Assembly: GCA_935421135.1 (NCBI GenBank)
Contig: OW285188.1
Span: 16,345,233-16,409,232 of the forward strand
Direction of reading: 5' to 3'
Origin: Bugulina stolonifera
Lineage: Eukaryota > Bryozoa > Gymnolaemata > Cheilostomatida > Bugulidae
DNA length: 64,000 bases
Each line of letters starts with the position of its first letter. The stretch's first letter is position 1. The notes below the pieces were generated by a model that worked only from the letters and a program-made list of their open reading frames with translations, searched no databases and had not been told where the DNA came from. Positions 36,247 to 47,479 of the stretch are shown in pieces. Both the position numbers and the translations under genes were made by a program.

Positions 36247-38044
36247 ATGCACAGCAAACAGATGTGGAGAGCTTTACTATTACTGTGTCTAGCTACTGTT
36301 TCCATAGCAACCATAGACAAACCTGACCGAGCCCTCTCACCTGAGGAAGCAGCGCGCTTGATGCAAGATTATTATGCTTACAGAGACACTGGCATGAGGT
36401 AAGGTACATGGTATACGCGTATAAACTTTCACAAAACAAAAAGCAATCTCTGGTAGTCATGATTAATTGCGCTATTTATAAAATTTGCTAGAAATTATTA
36501 ATTGTGAATTACTGCATTTGGTGAGATTGCTATTGGTAGCAACCCGTAGTCTACAAGTATTTGGTAAATAGCCAGTGTTCTACAATACTTGGGCTCAGGT
36601 ACAAAACACTAGATGTGATTGTGTAGACAACTCCACACATGAATAATTAATGGAGTGACAACCTTTATTACCCTTGAGTGCTCTTGTAAGTCTCCCCAAG
36701 TAAAAACACATAGCAAATATCAATATTTTGCTATATTATTAATTGAGGTGCAATTTAGAATTAGAAAACAAGTGCATAGGTAAGTATTTGAGCATTCTCA
36801 CCTAGAATTTTAATGTAGAATCCAGTGCTAGTATAATTTCATGAGCATTCAAATAAATCTTCAGCAATATATTAATACGCTCTAAAATCTCACCTAGAAA
36901 ATGCAGTATATTGAGATATTTAGACTGTTGCTGTAGTTCAACAATGACTTTATTGTAGCAACTTGCTAACAGTTCTCTTTTCTACAACAATAATGTAGAC
37001 TTCAATTGGCAAGCCGACCCATTACTAGTAGTCAGCTTATTTCCATTTGAATTTTATTGATTTGGAAAAAAAATTGGTTTGCTTTTACAGTTTCCACTCA
37101 TTAGTAGATTAATTCTCTAACATTAACTTGGACGTCATTTCTATTCTATTTGGGCAATGCAGAAGTGTAGAAACTTCTAGGATATTATAATTCACAATAA
37201 TAATCCACATCCATTGTGCATTCATAACTATGTTCTACTGTGGGAGGTCATTATGAACTTTAAAATAACAATATCCAAATGGTAAAATGTAACCAATTGC
37301 TAAATCATTAATCAGTAAACATTATGTATTTCTATAAACTTTTAATTCCAGGTTTGGATTTGGTAGAAAGAAAAGAAGCATTCACATTTCAGATAGACCC
37401 AGGGCTATCATTGGAGAGGACGGCTTCAATTCATATAAAGTCTATCGACTTCCAACATTCTCTAGCCTTGGTTCCATGCATCCTTCATCTACTCTTAGAC
37501 TCCATCATATTCTTTCACAGCTGACACAGTCAGGTAGGAACATGACCTAAAGCTATGTTTGATAAAGTTCCTTATTCTGTGCATAAAAATAACCATTTAC
37601 TCCATTATGTGATTTATGGTACATTTATATAAAAAGTTACAAAGTAGCCAGCTTACTACTAAATCTAATCTAACAATATTTTACATTTAGAAAAACCGTA
37701 CTTTTAATTGAAATTTATAATAATGATAAAGTCTAAGCATATAAACCTATATGCCGTAAATATCACAATCGGCTGTTGCATATTATATCTACAGTGGATA
37801 CAACCACGTAGACGATATACTATTTTCACAATAGCTCTGTGATTTTACATTAAGTTGAACTACATTCACACCTATACATACACATAATAACGGTCAATGA
37901 GTTCAGCCGATAATACAGTCTATGCATATTCCATAACACGCATACGCTGAGACTGAGACATGTAAATAATGACAATTTTTCTTCTTCTCCTACTTGCATT
38001 TGAATGCATTAATAGTACTGTTTTACTTTTTTGTAGATAAATGA
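36247..38044 (+). CDS. Neuropeptide F/Y-like prepropeptide
   Basis: Three coding exons agree in phase: 36247-36398, 37352-37533, 38037-38044, giving 113 residues. Residues 1-21 form a signal peptide (core ALLLLCLATVSIA). The likely mature peptide runs from about Thr22 to Phe54 and contains IDKPDRALSPEEAARLMQDY, then YAYRDTGMRFGF, followed by Gly55 (amide donor) and the basic cleavage site RKKR at 56-59. NPY/NPF peptides are about 36 residues, with a Pro-rich start, an amphipathic helix with paired Tyr, and an amidated R-x-R-F/Y end; here KPD, the PEEAARL helix, YY and RF are in register, but the end is RFGF rather than RPRF. The second coding intron falls after base 2 of the Arg codon in RF, the position I recall as conserved in the NPY/NPF family. 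Residues 60-113 would be a C-flanking peptide. Secreted, presumably a GPCR ligand. The gene is clear; the family call is a considered inference. Confidence 0.75.
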
Positions 38045-38201
38045 GAGGATATACCTTCCAATAAGTATTTACTGAAGATGCAATAAGACGTACTGCCACA
38101 GCTAACGTCTTGCAGAGTTTAGTGTCAATTTAATTCCTAGTCACTAGTTTCAATGTTTAATTGTTAGTTGTGATAATTATAGTATTACATAATATGGCGT
38201 T

Positions 38202-38207
38202 AATAAA
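38202..38207 (+). terminator. Polyadenylation signal of the NPF-like gene
   Basis: AATAAA lies 157 bp after the stop codon. Confidence 0.5.
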
Positions 38208-39007
38208 CCTATAATCTCCACTGGTAGACAAGCACTTAATTGTTATGTTATTAAATAATGTTGCACTTTATTTCTTGAACAAAGTTGCAAACGATAATTA
38301 GAATCCTTGAAAAGCATGTTGATCTTGTACTATGATGCTAGACATCCGTACTATGATGCTACATGTAGATACCAGACATGTGTATGAAGCTAACTCTAGC
38401 ATGTAGCCAAGAACCCTTACTATAATGTACATGTATACTGTCTCATGTTATGCCATATTTGGCATAAACAACCGCAAAATATTCTTGGATTAGAAGAATA
38501 CCTGTGTATTATAATGGCAAGGAAACTGAGCTGGTGTAATGGTTGATGTGTCTGTTCAGACTATGCTAAGAGCCATTTAGATAACCATAAAGCCTAGTCA
38601 AAGTGGGTCACATTTATATCAACTTACATGTATGTATAAGTATATTATACCATGTAATTGCTAACTAGCAAAGTAATTATAGCAAACTACAAATAATTCG
38701 TATGTTTCACACTTTGAACGATGGTGTCAATTCAACAGGCAAGTATGAAGTGCAGTGTCACACTATATTTTGTTATATTAAATTTTATACTATAGTTACC
38801 AAGTTAGTAGTACCACTGTAAGCAATATATTTGAATAAACTTAAAGTACTTGAGAATTTAGCAGTAAACAGCCTATGAATATAGTGTACAGTGACAGGGA
38901 GGTCAAGCACAAGTGAACAACAAAATACGCTCTGAGTCTACCCTAAGGGCTAAGGAAATATTACTTGGGTAAGCTGTACACTAAAACAACAGTTATGTTG
39001 AACTTAC

Positions 39008-39044
39008 AAGTTGTTCTCCCATACTGAGAAGAGAAGACTACTCC
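39008..39044. repeat. Short palindromic element (AGTTGTC family)
   Basis: AAGTTGTTCTCCC and an inverted GAGAAGACTACTCC, with a short centre; a diverged member. Confidence 0.5.
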
Positions 39045-39546
39045 AAGCTGTGACATATTTAGCGTGGAACTTTTGATATCTTAACAGAATATACGGGGGT
39101 ATTGCGGTATCAGCGTATATAATATTTTATCATTCTATAAACTGGGGCTATAATTATGTACTTAATAAGCCATCTATGTGACGGTATTTCCGTAAGCTGG
39201 AGAGAGATATAGATGGATGATTTTAAAAATAGAAAGATTATAAATTAAGTTACAAATTTATAATTGCATAAATAAAACAAATATATGTAGTTTCAAGTAG
39301 CGAAGTATGTTTTGATTAATATAAAAATATATAACTCTTAAACACATAACTTTTACAAATATAACGCACCCATCTACTTACACTTTATAATAGGCTGGAT
39401 GATTGCTTCGAAGGTGTTGTCAGTAATAGTGGGATAACATTTTCCCGCGGCGTTAATAGATAGATTCTCCTCAACACCACATAGTTGCACATAAGGTAAT
39501 TATACAGCACGTTGTGTAAACGACTTGCTATATAAAGCAGCTGGTG

Positions 39547-39862
39547 TTATCTAGGAGAATCGCGCTTAGTGTCACAGACACGCTCTCGGCCTACGGTCCA
39601 GATAGTGTAACCCACTGCTGGTACTGTCATAAAATATAAATAAAACTCTAAAAGTAAAACTCCAATGTTTATTGCTGAAAACCAACTCACTGAATTCAAC
39701 AAGTCCAAGTTAGTTGCCAAGCACAGATGCAAGGTAGTTCTAGATGCATTTTGTTTACAGATTTCTAATATCCCAAAAACTACTCCCGCCCCCATTAACA
39801 AATGCAGTGTTGTACATGTAATTACAAATACTATAGAAGATTTAGATGTGGTACAAATTGGT
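39547..39862 (-). other. Possible terminal exon of a membrane protein (uncertain)
   Basis: The frame is open for about 104 codons from a possible acceptor (ATAGCCAG, read on the minus strand) to a stop. It encodes two hydrophobic spans, one around HLLMGAGVVFGILEIC and one around IGVLLLEFYLYFMTVPAVGY. No upstream exon was found and I recognise no family. A TATATAAAG at 39531 on the plus strand could instead mark a promoter. Confidence 0.25.
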
Positions 39863-40797
39863 ATCTGGCTATAAATCTAAATAATATAATAATGTCCCTC
39901 TATCCCAAAATTCACACATGGTCACAGTGACATATTTTTTCTTCCTATATCTTTGGCCTACCTAGTGTGCTTATAGCTAGCTTGGTGTCAATCAAAGTCA
40001 TCTCAACTGTTTCTTGGTAGCTATTCAGATTGATTGATCCAGTACACTAGGCTAATAGGCACTAGGCTATAACGAATGAGGCAAACACTAACCTAACTCA
40101 GAATCATGGACACCCATGTCCTCATTTGATCTCATCCTCAAGTTTCACTGGCCTAAATAGGTCCAAAAATTTAGCAATTGGAATAGTTAGCTGTTTCTTC
40201 AAGTTAGTTGATAATAAAAGAGAAAGAGTAGCTCCACATTATTTGATAATTATCGCTAATGAATGATCAACTAAAAATCAAATTATTATACCTTAGGTTG
40301 ACGATTTTTAATGCAAGAAAAGAGGTAAACACTTCACTGGTCTATTTTCTAGCTAAAATTTTCTACAAGTTATGAATATAGGGTAGTAATATGGGTAGGG
40401 AAATTGAACAAAGCAAACTGTGAATCAATGGATTCTGTGAACAAGGTAGTGAAATGTGCTTATAAATAATATTATAGATTCAAAAGTGAAATATGTTTAT
40501 GTTTGTTATACCCATGAATTCAACCCTGGCAGATACATGCAAAGGGGTATATAGACATATATACGCCTTTGGATACATGAAGGTAGACGAGTTCCAAGAA
40601 AGGGGTGTTAGTACATGTGTTCTGCTTTGGTCTCTCAAATTACAAGAATGTATCATAATAAACATTGTATTGTTATAGGAGTTATAAAGAGTTATTGCCT
40701 TATTATGACTATCTCTCTGCAGTATGTGTGTCAAACTACATAATATTATCATGTACAACATGTATAAGACATGGCTTTAGGGCACAGTAGTATCGAC

Positions 40798-40840
40798 GGA
40801 GTTGTCTCCTCTTTCTTCTCATCTGTGAGGGGACAATTTC
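40798..40840. repeat. Short palindromic element (AGTTGTC family)
   Basis: GGAGTTGTCTCCTC and GAGGGGACAATTTC form inverted arms around a pyrimidine-rich centre. Confidence 0.6.
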
Positions 40841-41039
40841 ACATCAAAATCAAGTCTTCCATTTCCTAGATTGCTTCAGGATCTTAGTTATTTAGGTAAA
40901 TAAATGCACATGTAGATATTGAACAGCAAAATGTGTTGCTATCTTTTTTAAAAAACAAAGATGGTGAAGGTCAGTTCATGACAAAAACTAATAACTTACT
41001 TACCAATTTTACTGCCTGCTATTAATCTGCATTTTTTCC

Positions 41040-41209
41040 TAATTTGGGATGGAGAAGGCACTTCGCCAATGGTGAAGTGAGCTAATGTAGCACAGGAGCA
41101 TTATAAGGTTGGATACCCTTCCTACAACCACCAATTACCCTTATGGAAATCGAGCCTTGGACTCCCACATGGAAGTCCAGAGCCCTTACCACTAGGCCAC
41201 TGCTGCTCC
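41040..41209 (-). mobile_element. tRNA-derived SINE, copy 2
   Basis: On the minus strand it starts GGAGCAGCAGTGGCCTAGTGG, followed by a B-box-like GGCTCGATTTCC, and ends in a tail with CACCATTGGCGAAGTG. Head and tail match the copies at 32357 and 50137. No clear target duplication was seen. Confidence 0.7.
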
Positions 41210-42233
41210 ATATGGCAAAACCTAATAGGCCTATCAATAAAAACTTAGCACTCATTGCACAAAAGTGATGATTTAAACAATCATGTGATAGTTTATAATA
41301 TATGTATTAACCCCTCCCCTCCTCCCACTGATCCATTTGTTATAATCTATCAAATTGCTATGTTGCCTTTATTCACAAGTTTAGTTTAGAATAAAAAGTT
41401 GAGAGCTTTTAGTAAAATAGTAATAGCAATTCTAGCTGGGAGTAGGTCTAGGTGATCAGAGCAGTCTCATTGAAGATGATCTACTGCATGAAAGAGTAAG
41501 TGTGCAGCCTATATTGTGTGAATACCCTTCAAGCTTCATACATTGATCAGCTAAAGAAGCTTTGTAGTCAGCTAATTTGACCTTCACCTTCCCAATTGCT
41601 GGTATTTACTGTTAATCAATATTTTATTGATATTATAGGATCAAATTAAATAGAATAATTTGCACACTGTTAGTAGACTATATTGAATGCTAGGGTGAGG
41701 TCCTATAACTATTATAATAGAATAGCATAGACACAAAACATCAGGTTTCAAGTCTATTGTTCAATAGTAATGCTCACTCAATGTATATTATTGTAATGAA
41801 TACTAAAGGTAATATCATTGAATAAGTGGCTTGGGACTGGTGAACTAGCATCATAGTATGTGCTACTTATACTACTAGCAGCAGACGAATTGTAGACCCT
41901 TCACTTTTATACGTAAGTAGACAATACATTTTTATATACATGTATGTACAGTATATTACATTGAGGATGGGAGAAACCGTCTGTTGCTTTTAGTGACAGA
42001 CTAGTCTAGTAATAGGTATACGATACATGTATGTATAGGCTTATGTATGTGTGGGGAACGTTTGTGTAACTCTTCTAGTAGTGTTCTTACATTCTAGCCT
42101 AACCATATCAGTGTTCAGCTGCCCAGCCATATCCAATAATAACCGGCACATGATGTTGCAGTAAACAATAGATTATTGGTGGACAACACCAGTTCTTTAT
42201 TAGAAAACACCATTCAAATCCAAGACAAGAAAT

Positions 42234-42280
42234 GCTACTACTGCTACTACTGCTACTACTGCTACTACTGCTACTACTAG
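42234..42280. repeat. GCTACTACT microsatellite
   Basis: About five exact 9-bp units, then a break at AGGCTACTGC. A related CTACTACTG array lies in a KCTD intron near 59.2 kb. Confidence 0.9.
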
Positions 42281-43697
42281 GCTACTGCTAAAACTACTGG
42301 CAATTAGTTCACTACTACCACAACTGGTACCCGTAGGTACAGTTAGTAGGGTCTACTGTAAGGAATGTGAAAGCGGTGTAACAGAATTGAACAATTTAGT
42401 GAACAGCGTCCTCAAAGTTGAATTGGGAATACTGGCATAGAATTATTACTGCCCACACTACCAGTCTATCACTAGCATATTATTTTATTATTTTTGGAGG
42501 TGTAATGTAACCGGTAGCCTATTTATGTTAATAATAGGAATTGGGTCTTTCCTTTGAATAATTACATGTACATAAGATATAACAGAACAAAACTAAAGAC
42601 AGCTATGAGAACATCCAAACCGAAAAATATGTAAACATATCAACTAGCTATATTCTACACACTTCACTACAGAATTAAAACATAAAATTGTCCTTCACCA
42701 TTTTCATTCATGGTTGGGTCTCCAACGTCACTTTCAAGTTTTATGGCGATCAAATGAGGCCTGTCAATTCCCATAATTCTTTGTTCAACATGGCAACCCG
42801 AACGATGCATTTTCAGCTGTCAAATGGGAAATTTTTGTAGGTTCTTCATATCCCTTTATCATTTATGCTAGTTTATAATTTTCTGCATATTACACTGGAA
42901 GTTTCAATGGGGGCTACAAGTCAAATGGAGAACACAGGCTATGTAGTAGTTTACTTCTCATTGTAGCCTCAACCTTCACTGCCCACATGTAGCATAATAT
43001 TACAGCTTAACTATTATAAAAATGTGAAATATCAATAGCAAGATGCATATTATACTGGGTAGATATAGCTTAGCACTCAGTATGTAAATATTATTACTTG
43101 TAAAGGAGCTATTCACAAGTATATTTGCATAGAACATGAACTCCTTGCTTCAATGACAGTGAAATAACATTCAGATTTTATACATGCAGTAGAATCAAAA
43201 TACAGTAATTTGAGTTTCTAGGTGGGTACAGTTACAGTCTGTATGTCATGTTTGGACTACATGTTATATACTGGATACTGGATGCAAGGGTGTAAGCCTA
43301 CATAGTACACGTACATGTGGGTAGACAGCAGTCAGTCACCACTTACACAATATATGACTGTTCTAGTAATTTGAGCATACAAGGAACAAGCACACACACA
43401 CACAGGTCACTGCACCACAATTATATTTAGTAGGCTACATGAATATGTGCATGTACTACATGTATAATAGCCAATATGATTTATAGGTGGAGAAATTGTC
43501 AGTCAATACTGGTATACATGTATAGTTTCTATGTCCGTGTCATTTTCAAAGTAAAAATTCTTCACACATCTGATAACCTAATGTAGTGTAAATCTAATAA
43601 CTATTCGTATATCCCAGTAATGCAAATCAAGAGCAAAACACTATTATCTTTTTATTGTATGATTTAGCTGAGGCCCAACTGCTGTCTATTACATAAT

Positions 43698-45540
43698 ATG
43701 GATGGTGAGGGGTCGTACCCTACTAGACAAGACAATGCCACCTCAGAGATCACATACCCTGTCAGAGAAGATGGAAATGATTTGAACACAGAAGACGTCA
43801 GTGATATCTTAGATCGACTACATATCGGCACACTGAGACGAGATCAACTCAAGGTACGACTTGCCTTTCTTGGCCTTTCTTGGTCAATAAATTGGGCCGA
43901 GTTAGTCCACTGGGCAGTAGACACAATATAGTCACATTTATGGCTAAACTTAGAATTTGTCCTCTCTTGCAGTAGTATAGATTCTGTATAGCAATATAAT
44001 ATGGTGTAGTATTACGGTAACATATTAAATAATTAACTTGGTAATAGTGTTACTGACTAAACTATTATAGACTAAACTTCTATAATCCTGTAGCCTGTCT
44101 TGCATTCGTGTATGTTATATAGTGCAAGAATAATTGTTATTATTTCTTGCCTGTCTACTACCTTTTCAACATGTAAGTGATATTGTTGATTAATTCCTTG
44201 CATCGATACTGCATATATTATAGGATATGGTGTATTGTAGAAGTTCATTGAGAAATAAATGCTCAGCAAACACATGAATGTATGCGTTAAACATAGCATT
44301 AAATAATAAAATAATTTAAAACAGTCTCGGCTATCGGCTAACAGTCAACTTAAATTTAGGCAATCAAATACAAGCGAAAAACTTTTTGTTGTAAACTTAA
44401 ATTTGTGAAACACTAAACAACATTGGCACCCAAAACTATTGCTGACACACATCTCACTAGAGATGCTGCCATCTTAGTCTTATAATTCTCACAAGTTCAT
44501 GCTTGATTGAAGGTAGGGGGGCTCATTCTCACCCCTTCCCCAATATTATTTTAACCACATTAACTGGTCTATTACATTACTTACAGCGGTCTAGATCCAC
44601 ACAGAACCAGGATGGTGAGGACAATGAGCCTGAAATGAATGATCAGGAACTGGAGGAATTTTACAGAAAAGACAGATCTCACGCCGACAGACATGATTTC
44701 CAGAGGCAAGTGAGTCGTTCGAGTAGAGCCAGTAGGAGTAGTGTTGGTAGCACGGCTAGTGGGCACAGTGTGGATTCTGGTGACCCAGCGTACATTAGAC
44801 AATCAAGTAGCAATGGGAAGCGAGCTAGTAGGCACAGTATTAGTATAGGCACAGACACTCAAGATATGGGTATACAGACTACCCTAAGTAGGGGTAGCAC
44901 GATACCACATACACAATCGGAGGATGTCTCTAACAAGAAGGAGAGAAAGTCTAGTAAAAAGGATAAAATGAAAAGCGTGTTTAAAAGAAAATCTTCAACA
45001 ACAGAGAATGGTAGCAATAGTATAGAGGCGCCTGTTTTACCGACATTACCTCAAGGGTTTATAGTTAAATACATGGGGAGACGACCAACGAAAGGATTGT
45101 GGGGTTCTAAGCATACTAGGGCAGCAGTTGAAGACATTGTGGATAGTATTAGCAAATTGCCAAAAGATGCAGACTTACCTCTAGTCAACCTTGACGTCTA
45201 CCACCAGGGTTTATCAATGAGACCACACAGTAAGAACAAAATAAAATGCTATAAACCTGTGCAAATACCGATCCAGTTTATATCATATGGACTACAGGAT
45301 ACAGTATACTCTAGAATATTCTGCTTTATAATGGTAAAGGAAATGTCCTCTCAGAAGAAGTCATTGGAATGTCACGTGTACGCATGTGATTCGTCTAGAA
45401 GTGCCAAACAAGTAGCTGCATGTCTAGCAGTGGCGTTTAAAGTCTATACGGAACGTTTACAAGGTGGAGCATTTAGATTCTCTGTGGACATCAAGATGTC
45501 TGATGATAAACATGACCTTGAGTCAAGCTGCGAGGTTTAA
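43698..45540 (+). CDS. PTB/PID-domain adaptor protein
   Basis: Two coding exons agree in phase, 43698-43853 and 44587-45540, giving 369 residues; the first ATG is the start. Residues 1-200 are low-complexity and polar: acidic (EDNEPEMNDQELEEFY), then Ser-rich with RSSRASRSSVGS-type runs, then a Lys-rich block (KKERKSSKKDKMKS). A phosphotyrosine-binding fold follows from about residue 205: GFIVKYMGRRPTKGLWG opens it, VNLDVYHQGLSM and ISYGLQDTVYSRIFCFIMV are the central strands, and SAKQVAACLAVAFKVYTERL is the C-terminal helix. PTB domains bind NPxY-type tails and dock receptors to signalling or endocytic proteins. The GLWG-x-KHTR variant is distinctive, but I cannot name the orthologue. A MITE begins 58 bp after the stop codon, probably in the 3' UTR. 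Confidence 0.85.
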
Positions 45541-45597
45541 CAACTTAAAGAAGTGACTTCTGAGATTTGTCTTCCCTCTGCTACTGATGCCCTGTTA

Positions 45598-46145
45598 AGC
45601 TTAGGCCACACTGACGCGAATTTTTTTGCGAATAGCGAATTTTTGCCAAAGGCGAATTCGCAAATTATAATCGAGCGTGCCACACTGCAAAAGTTATAAG
45701 CGAATTCGCATTGATTTCACCCAATGAGGGGTCAAAAATTATTATCCTCGGTCACGTTTCTCATTCACTGCAGAACTAGAACTCCGAAAAATGTAAAATG
45801 AAATTATAAATAAAATAGAATAAAATAAAATAATTATTTTATTCTTACTTTTATTCATTTTACACAATTCTTGCAAACGGAAGTAGTCATTTTATTCATC
45901 AGTTAAAATAAAAATTTTAATATAATAATTTATACTCATGATTGATTGAAAATTCGTGGCTCTGAACACGTGACAAGTAAAAATTGGCCAATCACAAATT
46001 AGCGAGTTGCAAATTAGCTGATTGAGATCAGCAAGTGCGAAATCGCAAATTTTGCGCGAATTTGCACAAAATTTGCGATTTGCGAATTCGCCTTTGGCCA
46101 AAATTCGCTATTCGCACAAAAAATCGCGTCAGTGTGGCCCTAGCA
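45598..46145. mobile_element. MITE, PIF/Harbinger-like, copy 2 (548 bp)
   Basis: Nearly the same sequence as 6616-7173, with ends AGCTTAGGCCACACTG and, inverted, TGCTAGGGCCACACTG. TTA is duplicated at 45595-45597 and 46146-46148. It has a few small indels relative to copy 1 and no ORF. Confidence 0.88.
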
Positions 46146-46148
46146 TTA

Positions 46149-47479
46149 TGCAGTGATCAGTCTGTCTAACCCTACCCTAGACTTAGAGTTACACCTATAT
46201 GGCTTGTTAATCTCATTTATACCCAACTAATTACTGCAAGAATTCAGGGAATGCAATAGTTGAGCTACATGATTGTATCATCTCATTTGTCAATTTATAT
46301 AATGGGAGTTGTTCTCCCTTGAACAACTCATATTTGGCATTGTATTGGCGGTAGTGTATTATAAAGTTTTGCAGTAGAACACCTATTATATTACATGTAT
46401 ATCTATAGATATAACCATGTACACTTACATTCATGGTATAATTGATGAACAGCTTTCCCTATCTTAAGTTTTCACTGTGCATATTACAATCTGATAATGA
46501 ATTAAGACAATTAGAAGTTGTCCTGCCTTTTTTCTTCTTCAAAGAAGCAATGGTGGATTCTCAAAGTGAATATTTGCAATTAACAGATAAACTGACATAG
46601 TTTTGGGAGTCAAGATTGGTAGAATACATACAACAGTATACCACTACAATATAGCTATCATACACAGTAGTTATTACCCTTATTACTATTATTTATTTAG
46701 TTAGTATATTATAATTATACAATGTACAAGATTGAACAATCCTTCAACCACTAATTGAAAAATAAAACTGATAGAATATGAAACTATGCTAAATTAGACT
46801 GCAATATGCACAATGTTATTGATAACCATACATGTTCAATTGCAGGTAAAATTGATTCAAAAAATTCTGATTAAAAACTCTTTAGACTAAATGTTATTAA
46901 GTAGGAAATTGCACACTAATGTACCTGATTGAAAACACTATTATCTAGCTCACAGTACTACAAATTATAAAAATATTTCCAACACAAACATTGTATAACA
47001 TTATCAGTGTAGGCTAGGTTTAATGAACACTGAACGGTGACAAAATAAATGGTTCGAGTATAAAACATATCTAGGTTTGTGCACAGTAACTGAGTAATTT
47101 CAAAACTGTTAATTTATTGAATAATAAAGTATATAATACTTCTAGTCTCTGTTATGATTCTTATTCGATTCATTTTCCCTCTTGAGTGAAACACCTAAGA
47201 AATTGAGGAGAATAATTTAATGAGAGATTGAGAATGTATGGAGGTGAACCAGAATAAGAAGTTGTCCTCTCTCAAATGGTGTGTTAGAGGCAAGCTTTGA
47301 TTACAATTCAAAGTTGTTCTCTCTTAATTTGTTTCTGGGAGAGGACAACTTCTGTTTATGAACATCGGCTGCGAACAATAACAACATTATTAGTATATGG
47401 AGCATGGAGATGAGTATTGGAGGTTCAACTAAGAATCAAATTAATTCACAACTGGAAATATTCAGGGTAACCACGCCCA
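46149..47479. other. Spacer between converging PTB and unknown genes
   Basis: AT-rich, no exon recognised. It carries AGTTGTC-family fragments at 46314-46330, 46514 and 47258 and a good copy at 47310. Further 3' exons of the unknown minus-strand gene could lie here if its internal donor at 47550 is used. Confidence 0.45.
47310..47352. repeat. Short palindromic element (AGTTGTC family)
   Basis: AAAGTTGTTCTCTC and GGGAGAGGACAACTTC are inverted arms about 14 bp apart. A half copy (GAAGTTGTCCTCTCTC) lies at 47258. Confidence 0.7.

Larger units (their letters stand above)
38208..43697. other. Gene-poor spacer
   Basis: AT-rich sequence holding two short palindromes, one SINE and a GCTACTACT microsatellite. 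No gene with family similarity was found. The only coding-like stretch is a hydrophobic minus-strand frame at 39547-39862, listed separately. Confidence 0.5.

Noticed and set aside
40493..40678. Short plus-strand frame MFMFVIPMNSTLADTCKG
   Set aside because: No family likeness, no splice sites in register and overlapped by an equally long antisense frame.
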